The notes below the pieces were generated by a model. The model ran no database searches, was not told where the DNA came from, and saw only the letters and a program-made list of their open reading frames with translations. Positions 6,456-11,817 of a DNA stretch of 11,817 nt are shown one piece after another. The stretch's first letter is position 1, and the number at the start of each line of letters is the position of its first letter. Position numbers and translations under genes: made by a program. The stretch covers positions 1-11,817 of the forward strand of contig JBEIHR010000060.1 of the NCBI GenBank assembly GCA_040381195.1. Reading direction: 5' to 3'. This DNA comes from VGCC01 sp040381195 (GTDB taxonomy: Bacteria > Actinomycetota > Actinomycetes > S36-B12).

Positions 6456-7148
6456 ATGGCGAGCGCTCGACGCGACCACTTCCTGGCCGAGTTGGGCAAG
6501 TCTTCAGGCGTCTCGATGACGGAGCGACTGTGCGGGATGGCTCTGGACGTCGGTGCGGACGGTGCGGCGATCCTGGTCCAGAACGACGGTCAGATCACCG
6601 GATGTATCGCGACGGCGGGACCCCTGGGAGAGAACTTGCGCAATCTCGAAGTGCAGCGGGGCGAAGGGCCGGGTCACCAAGCACTCCGGGAACACCGAGC
6701 GATCCTTGCCGACCAGTTGGTCACCGGTCCGGCCGAGAAGTGGCCGATTGCGTCGCTCGACGCTCGTGAGCGAGGGATCGGTGCCCTCTTCGCGCTCCCC
6801 TTGCACGTCGGCAGCATCTCCGTCGGCGTGCTCGCGACCTGCCGTGCGGAACCGGGCCACCTCTCTCGCGCCCAATTCGCGGACCTGTCGGTCATCGCCG
6901 ACCTGTGCACGTCCGCGCTCCTGCTCGCGCAGGCGGGGTTGCAGGAAGGTGCGTTGATGGATCTGCTCTCCGCCGAGAGCGGGAGTCAGATTCCCGTCCA
7001 TCAAGCGATCGGCATGGTGGCTGAGCAGGAGAACCTTTCCACAAAGGACGCCTTAGCTCGCATGAGAGCTTTTGCGTTGGCAGAGGACATGACAGTTCAG
7101 GAATTGTCGAGAAGAATCATTGCTCGAGAGATTCGGATGGATGGCTGA
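6456..7148 (+). CDS. GAF-ANTAR domain protein (predicted RNA-binding antiterminator), first of a pair
   Basis: A 230-residue soluble protein. The N-terminal GAF domain (about 15-155) senses a ligand or redox signal in related proteins; here it shows GADGAAILVQNDGQI, RGEGPGHQAL and GALFALPLHVGSISVGVLAT. A C-terminal ANTAR domain (about 175-226) reads VHQAIGMVAEQ, DALARMRAFA and VQELSRRIIARE, a three-helix bundle that binds paired hexaloop RNA hairpins to prevent termination. The Lys usual in the QAKG motif is Ile here, as I recall for a subgroup of actinobacterial GAF-ANTAR proteins. GGAAGGGA precedes the ATG by 7 bases. The stop overlaps the start of the next GAF-ANTAR gene as TGATG, so the two are translationally coupled and may form a heteromer. 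The GAF ligand is unknown. Confidence 0.88.
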   Translation: MASARRDHFLAELGKSSGVSMTERLCGMALDVGADGAAILVQNDGQITGCIATAGPLGENLRNLEVQRGEGPGHQALREHRAILADQLVTGPAEKWPIASLDARERGIGALFALPLHVGSISVGVLATCRAEPGHLSRAQFADLSVIADLCTSALLLAQAGLQEGALMDLLSAESGSQIPVHQAIGMVAEQENLSTKDALARMRAFALAEDMTVQELSRRIIAREIRMDG

Positions 7149-7900
7149 TGTCAGAGGATCACGTTTCGCGCGCACGCGACCCCGAATTGACCACGACCTT
7201 GATCCGTGCGATGGAGGCGATGGCCAAGGAGTTCGACTACGTCGATCTTGCATCATCGTTGGTGTCCTCCGCGATCGACGTCTTGAACGCATCGGCTGCG
7301 GGCGTGATGGTGAGCGATGCCGCGCACGTTCTGCACGTTGTTGCGGCATCGGACGAGAGCATGCGAACCCTGGAGCTTTTCGAAATCCAAGCCGATGAGG
7401 GTCCGTGCCTGGATAGCTGGGTTGCCGGGCAACAGGTGATTTCCTACGACCTCCGACTCGACGATCGCTGGCCGATCTTCAGCCCGCGAGCTGTGGAAAG
7501 CGGGTATCTCGCCGCCCTCGCGACCCCGCTGCGCGTCAGGGACCAGTGTTTCGGCGCACTCAACATCCTGTGGAGTGATCCCCAGAACCTGGACGAGAGC
7601 GCAGACCAGGCTGCGCGAGCCCTTGCCGATCTCGCCGCGATCGGTCTCATCAATCGTGCTTTGCCGATCGAGGCGACATTTCTTGCCGAGCAGATTCAAG
7701 TGACGATCAATGCTCGGGTAACGATTGAGCAGGCGAAGGGCATGCTCGCGGAGCAAGCGCATGTGGATATGAACGCCGCCTACGCATTGATGCGTGACTT
7801 CTCGCGGACGACGGGGATCCATCTCCTTGAGACCGCTCGCCGAATACTCGATCGCCGGATCTCGGCAGCCCAGGTGATGTCGGGGATCGTCCCGGAGTAG
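7148..7900 (+). CDS. GAF-ANTAR domain protein (predicted RNA-binding antiterminator), second of a pair
   Basis: A 250-residue protein with an N-terminal GAF domain (about 28-170) showing the typical actinobacterial sequence VMVSDAAHVLHVVAASDE, EGPCLDSW, and GYLAALATPLRVRDQCFGALNILW. A canonical ANTAR domain (about 183-238) reads VTIEQAKGMLAEQ, AAYALMRDFSR and LLETARRILDRR. Unlike its upstream partner it keeps the QAKG Lys. The two GAF domains differ clearly, so this is not a recent duplication. The ATG overlaps the preceding stop (TGATG). Cys87 in the EGPCLDSW motif is a shared feature of this GAF group; whether it has a redox role is unknown. The expected role is signal-dependent antitermination of transcripts elsewhere in the genome. 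The gene converges on the thioredoxin-lipoprotein gene 67 bp away. Confidence 0.92.
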   Translation: MSEDHVSRARDPELTTTLIRAMEAMAKEFDYVDLASSLVSSAIDVLNASAAGVMVSDAAHVLHVVAASDESMRTLELFEIQADEGPCLDSWVAGQQVISYDLRLDDRWPIFSPRAVESGYLAALATPLRVRDQCFGALNILWSDPQNLDESADQAARALADLAAIGLINRALPIEATFLAEQIQVTINARVTIEQAKGMLAEQAHVDMNAAYALMRDFSRTTGIHLLETARRILDRRISAAQVMSGIVPE

Positions 7901-7934
7901 GAGTCCGTCACCACCCGCCAATCGCTCACCCATA

Positions 7935-7954
7935 GGGACGTGCGCTGAGGTCCC
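7935..7954. terminator. Possible hairpin between convergent genes
   Basis: GGGAC (7935-7939) and GTCCC (7950-7954) form a 5-bp stem with a 10-base loop, placed between the convergent GAF-ANTAR and thioredoxin-lipoprotein genes. It could end transcription in either direction, but the stem is short and there is no T tract. Confidence 0.3.
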
Positions 7955-7967
7955 GCGCGTCGTGTGT

Positions 7968-8546
7968 CTACGTTCCTGCTGCAGCGAGCATCGCGTCGAG
8001 AATCTCCGGCGTGAGCGGGCCGATGCGCTGCGCAGCAATCCGACCCTCGGCGTCCAGAACGGTGGTGCTGGGTATCGCGCGTGGTGGGACTCCGGGTATT
8101 GATGCGAGAACTGATCCGTCAGTATCGATCAGGCTCGGAAATGGCAAGGCGGCGAGTACGGGGGGTGGTTCACCCATCTCATCCATAACGCGTAATCCGA
8201 GGTACTGCGCGCTCATCCGTGGATCCTGCACTGCCGCCGTGAGGATCGGTGCCTCGTCGATGCAGGGTGCGCACCACGATGCCCAGGCGCTGATCACGAG
8301 TGGTTGACCCCGGAGTTCTGCGGTGTCGATGGCAGTGCCCTCGGCATCTTCACCGAGGAGGCGTAGAGGATCACCACGATCGTCAGCGGGAATGATTCGG
8401 GTCTCGACATCCTGCACGGGAAGTGCACCTGCCTGAATGGGAATCAGGTCTTCGCGACTCGCATCAAGCATGCCCCCGGAAGCACAACCGCCGAGGAACA
8501 GCGCTCCGCCGACGATCCCCATGACCAGCCGCCAGTGCCTAGGCAT
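7968..8546 (-). CDS. TlpA/ResA-like thioredoxin-fold lipoprotein
   Basis: A 192-residue exported thiol-disulfide protein. The N-terminus is a lipoprotein signal: basic MPRHWR, a hydrophobic stretch, and the lipobox LGGC with Cys21. The thioredoxin-like domain (about 60-190) has the redox motif WASWCAPC (Cys92, Cys95) and the cis-proline loop AIPSTTVLD (Pro159). The family reduces disulfides outside the membrane, including cytochrome c apoproteins and the CuA cysteines of oxidase subunit II. Its place directly after ctaG and near ctaC suggests the latter role (inference). ATG 8546 is chosen over an in-frame ATG at 8570 because GAGGAG lies 7 bases upstream and the signal peptide then has normal length. 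The start sits inside the end of ctaG, an 8-base overlap, so the two are translationally coupled. Confidence 0.88.
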   Translation of the reverse strand: MPRHWRLVMGIVGGALFLGGCASGGMLDASREDLIPIQAGALPVQDVETRIIPADDRGDPLRLLGEDAEGTAIDTAELRGQPLVISAWASWCAPCIDEAPILTAAVQDPRMSAQYLGLRVMDEMGEPPPVLAALPFPSLIDTDGSVLASIPGVPPRAIPSTTVLDAEGRIAAQRIGPLTPEILDAMLAAAGT

Positions 8547-9399
8547 TGACTGACTCCTCACGTTCAACATTGCGCTCTTGATCGCGGAACCATTCCCATG
8601 CCGCGAGCATCGTCCACAGGCCGTCGATCACCATGGTCAGCGCCCACGCCAGAGCACCAGCGAACTTCTGATCCAGGAGCGGATCAGCACCGAGGGTGCT
8701 CGCGCTCAGCGCATAACTCGGATACAGAACCACGGGTGCGAAATGGATGATCATGCCCAACAAGGTCTCGGGAACCATCATCAAGCCGAGACTGATCACA
8801 CGAATGCTGGGCTTCGGCCGATCGGGAAGCATGTTGTGCCCGATGAGTGGAACATAGAAGAGGAACGCCACCACCGTGTAGAGCGGGAAGATGAATAGGT
8901 GCATCGCGTGGTGGGACTCGAGGCTCCACTCCATCACCACCGGAATATGTGTGATGAGCAAGGTTCCTGCGAACAGGAGCCACGTGAGGACCGGATTCGT
9001 CAGGATGCGCACTGGTCGGCTGCCGAGCATCCGCACGAGTGACCGGCGGATCGCGGGACTCGACGCACGTACAGCCAGGGTGATCGGATTCCCGAGCACC
9101 ATGAGAGGAACTGCGATCATCATGATCAGCAGGTGCTGGACCATATGCGGCCAGAAGAAGACGTGCGCCCACGCCATCGGCGGCCCGGTCGCGGCGAAGA
9201 GCAGGGTGCCGAGCCCAATGAAGAAGGAGAGCGTGGCGGCTGGGTTCCACCCGACGGTGCGTCGTGCGCGCAGGACTCCCCAGGCGTAGAGCACGCCGAT
9301 CAGGACGATGTTCGCCGCGAGGAAGAGGTTCTCCTGCCAGAACGGGTAGCCGGCCGGTACCAGGATCACGTCGTCAGGGTAAGCGGTTGAGGAATTCAC
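8539..9399 (-). CDS. ctaG: CtaG-family cytochrome c oxidase assembly protein (Caa3_CtaG)
   Basis: A 286-residue membrane protein with seven predicted helices. It carries the family's core motif FFWPHMVQHLLIMMIAVPLMVLGNP, as well as HHAMHLFIFPLYTVVAFLFYVPLIGHN with several His that may bind metal, and a Met-rich ISLGLMMVPETLLGMIIHF. The family is needed for assembly of caa3-type oxidases, and copper delivery has been proposed. The frame is open much further upstream, to 9633, but that part is polar, low in complexity and overlaps the divergent cupredoxin gene. GTG 9399 is therefore preferred, although it has no clear Shine-Dalgarno; a GTG about 10 codons later is an alternative. It is divergent from the oxidase genes and overlaps the thioredoxin lipoprotein downstream. 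It is unrelated to the Cox11-type CtaG of proteobacteria. Confidence 0.9.
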   Translation of the reverse strand: MNSSTAYPDDVILVPAGYPFWQENLFLAANIVLIGVLYAWGVLRARRTVGWNPAATLSFFIGLGTLLFAATGPPMAWAHVFFWPHMVQHLLIMMIAVPLMVLGNPITLAVRASSPAIRRSLVRMLGSRPVRILTNPVLTWLLFAGTLLITHIPVVMEWSLESHHAMHLFIFPLYTVVAFLFYVPLIGHNMLPDRPKPSIRVISLGLMMVPETLLGMIIHFAPVVLYPSYALSASTLGADPLLDQKFAGALAWALTMVIDGLWTMLAAWEWFRDQERNVEREESVNA

Positions 9400-9443
9400 A
9401 GTCCGAAATGTGCGTTTCCGACCTCCACGAGGCGAACGGGGGA

Positions 9444-9449
9444 TATGGT
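9444..9449 (+). promoter_or_regulatory. Possible -10 element (TATGGT) and ribosome site of the oxidase operon
   Basis: TATGGT fits TANNNT, inside the 78-bp gap (9400-9477) between divergent ctaG and the cupredoxin gene. Transcription would begin near 9456, giving a leader of about 22 bases. That leader contains a strong Shine-Dalgarno, GGGGAGG (9464-9470), 7 bases before GTG 9478. No clear -35 is seen, and I see no obvious promoter for ctaG in the gap. Confidence 0.35.
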
Positions 9450-9477
9450 CGCCACCGAACCCTGGGGAGGGCCGTAG

Positions 9478-10176
9478 GTGAAGCGACTGCTCGTGACCGT
9501 GCTCACGCTGGTCCTCGGTGTCGGTTTGGTCGCGGGTGTCGCCGCCTGGCAGATCGTGCGCGGTCAAGAACCGCCACCCCTCCCGGTGACCGCCAAGGGA
9601 ACCCTCGACACCCCGCAGGGTGAGCTCCCGCACTACGAACTTGAGATGACGATCTACCCCAACAGCTCACCGGCGGTGGCGCCCCCGGAGGAGCCGCGAC
9701 TTCTTGCCGCGTCGCTGTCCGGGCAGCCCTTCTACCACCCTTCGACCACCCTCCAACTTCCCGCCAACTCCGCGGTCACGATCCGCTTCCGCCAGTACGA
9801 CAGCGGTGGGCAGATCTACAACCCCTTTTTCGCCAAGGTGCATGGCTCGATGGACGGGACGATGACGGTAAACGGGAAGAAGGTGACCGAGATCGACCCG
9901 GGCTCGGTCGGGCATACGTTCACCGTTCACCAGTACCCGGAGAGTGGCCAGCCCAACCTCTTCCTGTCCGTACCGCTCCCGATGGTCCCTTCGAGCGTCA
10001 AGACGGATTCGAATGGCTACCCCGTCACGCCGCAGGAAATCTCCGTCACGTTCATCACCGGTGAGGCGGGAACGTACGTATGGAACTGCGAGTTCCCATG
10101 CGGTGACCTGTACCAGGAGTTCGGTGGCCCGATGCAGACTCGTGGCTGGATGGCCGGAACGTTCGAGGTCGTGTAA
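9478..10176 (+). CDS. Membrane-anchored cupredoxin-domain protein, CoxB-like, with atypical copper site
   Basis: A 232-residue protein with an N-terminal signal anchor or signal peptide (about 3-25), then a periplasm-facing beta-rich domain. The end of the domain resembles the CuA fold: GSVGHTFTVHQYP (His146), then AGTYVWNCEFPCGDLY (Cys204, Cys208), then GGPM (Met219) and GWMAGTFEVV (Met225). In CuA the second Cys is followed by x3-His-x2-Met; here those positions are Tyr and Phe. The site could bind copper with altered ligands, or use the CxxxC as a thiol pair. The strong ribosome site GGGGAGG lies 7 bases before GTG 9478. The stop overlaps the ctaC ATG as TAATG, so it is made with the oxidase. 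It may be an accessory subunit, a copper chaperone or a diverged electron carrier. I do not know a named family for it. Confidence 0.8.
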   Translation: MKRLLVTVLTLVLGVGLVAGVAAWQIVRGQEPPPLPVTAKGTLDTPQGELPHYELEMTIYPNSSPAVAPPEEPRLLAASLSGQPFYHPSTTLQLPANSAVTIRFRQYDSGGQIYNPFFAKVHGSMDGTMTVNGKKVTEIDPGSVGHTFTVHQYPESGQPNLFLSVPLPMVPSSVKTDSNGYPVTPQEISVTFITGEAGTYVWNCEFPCGDLYQEFGGPMQTRGWMAGTFEVV

Positions 10177-11036
10177 TGGCACATCAAACCCTGTTCGAGA
10201 GTGACGACCCCGAGGCGCCGACCAATCGCCCAGCCACCGCTGGTCGCATCCGCGAGTGGCTCAGGAGGCCGTACGCCCGCGCCATCCTGATTCTCACCGT
10301 TGTCATCGGGTTCGTTCTTCTGCCTTTGGCGTGGTTGATCGTCGCTGCCATGAATCAGACAGGGGCCCCTGCATCCCCGATCATGGAGGAGATCGAGAAG
10401 ACCGTCTTCTGGTTCACGATCGTCTCCATTCCAATGACCGCTTTCGTATTCGCGGGACTGGTCTACAGCTTGCTCGGATGGAAGCGCATCTCCTCTGAGG
10501 ACCCTCCGATGCAGGAGAGTCCGGCTATCCGCACGAATCGCACGGGAACGATCATGTGGACGGTCGTCTCGAGCGTGTTGGCCTTCTTCCTCGTGGTGTG
10601 GGGAATGATCGAGCTCGCGGCGATCACCGCGAACTCCTACGGATCGATCCCTGCAGACCAACAGCCGGGCGACCAGCAACCATTGATCGTCAACGTCACC
10701 GGTCAGCAGTGGGTGTGGACCTTCGAATACCCGGGGTATGACGGCGCGACCACGGCTGTTCTGTACCTCGAGAAGGATCGCCCGGTCTATTTCAACGTGA
10801 CCTCCAAAGATGTCATCCACAACTTCTGGGCCGTAGAGCTCGGCGTCAAGATTGACGCCAACCCGGGTGCCGTCACACAAACCGGTGTCACGCCCACCAA
10901 GGAAGGCGTGTTCAACGTGCGCTGCGCGGAACTGTGCGGAATGCATCACGCCTACATGGAGACCACGATCGAAGTACTCCCCAAGGAGGTCTTCGCTGCA
11001 GCGATGCGTGAGATGGGCGGAGGGAAGACCTCATGA
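10176..11036 (+). CDS. ctaC: Cytochrome c oxidase subunit II with intact CuA site
   Basis: A 286-residue subunit that accepts electrons from cytochrome c through the binuclear CuA centre. The C-terminal cupredoxin domain (about 168-270) has GQQWVWTFEYP, the docking/transfer aromatic segment, DVIHNFW (His215) and CAELCGMHHAYM (Cys250, Glu252, Cys254, His258, Met261), a complete CuA ligand set. No haem-c domain follows, so it is not of the caa3 fused type. Three hydrophobic segments precede it (about 34-59, 75-101, 124-150) where two are usual; the first is preceded by a polar, basic stretch of about 30 residues, so it looks like a membrane helix rather than a cleaved signal. The start ATG overlaps the cupredoxin stop (TAATG) and the end overlaps ctaD (ATGA). 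Cysteine reduction for CuA may be served by the thioredoxin lipoprotein nearby. Confidence 0.95.
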   Translation: MAHQTLFESDDPEAPTNRPATAGRIREWLRRPYARAILILTVVIGFVLLPLAWLIVAAMNQTGAPASPIMEEIEKTVFWFTIVSIPMTAFVFAGLVYSLLGWKRISSEDPPMQESPAIRTNRTGTIMWTVVSSVLAFFLVVWGMIELAAITANSYGSIPADQQPGDQQPLIVNVTGQQWVWTFEYPGYDGATTAVLYLEKDRPVYFNVTSKDVIHNFWAVELGVKIDANPGAVTQTGVTPTKEGVFNVRCAELCGMHHAYMETTIEVLPKEVFAAAMREMGGGKTS

Positions 11037-11817
11037 GCAGCGCCACGGTCGTTCAGGAGCACTCGGTACCCCAGCCGACGCAGCACGGTAAGCCGGGCGG
11101 AATGATCCGGCACCTCAATGTCGTCACCGCTGTGATCCTCGGCCTGGTCCTCGCAACCATCTTCGGATTCCTCGCCAATCGGCTGGTTCCCTCGGGGGCC
11201 ACTGGTTCCACGTTCGCCCCCGTGCTCCCGGAAGTCGGCTTTTTCGCGATCCTCATCGGGTGGGTGCTCGGGTTCATGATCGGCATCGGTGCCTTCATCG
11301 GACCCTTCCGTTGGCTCATGGGCCGTGATCTCACCCACGCCGACGCCGAGTTCATGGCGGGCAAGGACATGGGGGTGGGGCGTTACTTCCGCTACACCAC
11401 CGATCACAAGGTCGTGGGGATCCAGTACCTCGTCGGATTCATGGTCATCATCGGGCTCGGTGGCCTCCTCGCCATGCTGATCCGCACGGAACTCGGCGTC
11501 ACCTGGGCCGAGGTCTTCTCCCCCGACTTCTACAACACCCTCATCGGTACCCACGGCATCGCCATGGTCATCGCGATGATCATCGCGATCTCGGGGCCGG
11601 TGGGGAACTTCATCGTCCCGATCATGATCGGTGCGCGCGACATGGCCTTCCCGCGCTTGAACGCATTGAGCTTCTGGCTTCTAGCGGCCGCCGTTCCGTG
11701 CCTGGTGGCCTCGATGTTCGCGGGTGGAATCCGCGACGGCTGGTCGGTGTATCAGCCGCTGGCGAGCCAGTCCCCGCCCGGGATGATCGGTTACCAGATG
11801 ACGATCATCGTCTTCGC
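11033..11817 (+). CDS. ctaD: Cytochrome c oxidase subunit I, N-terminal part, cut by window end
   Basis: The ATG overlaps the ctaC stop as ATGA, and 261 codons are visible before the window ends. The core begins at about residue 118 with YFRYTTDHKVVGIQYLVGF, matching the start of other subunit I proteins. Next come TLIGTHGIAMVI with His174, the expected low-spin haem ligand in the second core helix, and NFIVPIMIGARDMAFPRLNALSFW, highly conserved. The copper-B ligands and the Lys/Asp channels are off-window. About 115 residues precede the core and include two extra membrane helices (about 28-50 and 67-90), an extension that usual subunit I proteins lack. It forms one operon with the cupredoxin and ctaC; subunit III is expected downstream. 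It is the terminal O2-reducing, proton-pumping enzyme of the respiratory chain. Confidence 0.93.
   Translation, partial: MSSATVVQEHSVPQPTQHGKPGGMIRHLNVVTAVILGLVLATIFGFLANRLVPSGATGSTFAPVLPEVGFFAILIGWVLGFMIGIGAFIGPFRWLMGRDLTHADAEFMAGKDMGVGRYFRYTTDHKVVGIQYLVGFMVIIGLGGLLAMLIRTELGVTWAEVFSPDFYNTLIGTHGIAMVIAMIIAISGPVGNFIVPIMIGARDMAFPRLNALSFWLLAAAVPCLVASMFAGGIRDGWSVYQPLASQSPPGMIGYQMTIIVF

Noticed and set aside
6218..6499. N-terminal extension of the response-regulator frame to 6499
   Set aside because: The added residues show no receiver-like sequence, would overlap the start of the divergent GAF-ANTAR gene, and GTG 6217 has AAGGAG at ideal spacing.
9400..9633. N-terminal extension of the ctaG frame to 9633
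   Set aside because: It is polar and low-complexity, antisense to the start of the cupredoxin gene and not part of the seven-helix family.
9478..10176. Calling this gene a second canonical subunit II (coxB)
   Set aside because: It has one membrane segment, and the CuA His and Met ligand positions are Tyr and Phe.
10017..10949. Minus-strand open frame of 310 codons
   Set aside because: It is antisense to ctaC and the end of the cupredoxin gene, both of which have clear family motifs; the product is Asp/Arg/His-rich shadow sequence.
1..11817. Mobile elements, tRNA/rRNA genes, CRISPR arrays
   Set aside because: No transposase or integrase frame, no regularly spaced repeat set and no cloverleaf-like RNA gene was recognised on either strand.

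Overview
The window is GC-rich, gene-dense and uses many GTG starts and stop/start overlaps. It carries a decaprenylphosphoryl-arabinose (DPA) pathway, GAF-ANTAR proteins and an AlkB-rubredoxin fusion. Together these point to an actinomycete (Actinomycetota) that makes an arabinose-containing cell-wall polymer, oxidises alkanes and respires aerobically. I cannot name the genus. No RNA gene, insertion sequence, phage gene or CRISPR array is visible, and no gene-free stretch exceeds 300 bp.

Region 1 (1-2782, + strand) is a tight three-gene operon: the 3' part of a UbiA-type decaprenyl-phosphate phosphoribosyltransferase, then dprE1 and dprE2. Each junction is a GTGA overlap. These enzymes act near each other in making DPA, the arabinose donor for arabinan. 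DprE1 has Ala where M. tuberculosis has Cys387, the residue targeted by benzothiazinones.

Region 2 (2829-5495, + strand) holds a small four-helix membrane protein that may be leaderless, a perfect 32-bp palindrome that probably ends its transcript, an alkane 1-monooxygenase fused to a C-terminal rubredoxin, and a TSUP-family permease 14 bp downstream.

Region 3 (5522-7900) is regulatory. A minus-strand OmpR-type response regulator has a receiver domain lacking the phospho-acceptor Asp and the conserved Lys. It is divergent from two translationally coupled GAF-ANTAR proteins, which are predicted RNA-binding antiterminators. The 238-bp shared upstream region contains GTCAG repeats in both orientations.

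Region 4 (7968-11817) is a cytochrome c oxidase locus. A TlpA-like thioredoxin lipoprotein and CtaG lie on the minus strand. Divergent from them on the plus strand are a membrane-anchored cupredoxin with an atypical Cys-x3-Cys site, CtaC (subunit II, intact CuA site) and the 5' part of CtaD (subunit I). CtaC and CtaD both carry extra N-terminal membrane segments. The plus-strand genes overlap by 1-4 bases. I infer that CtaG and the thioredoxin serve copper insertion or thiol reduction for this oxidase.
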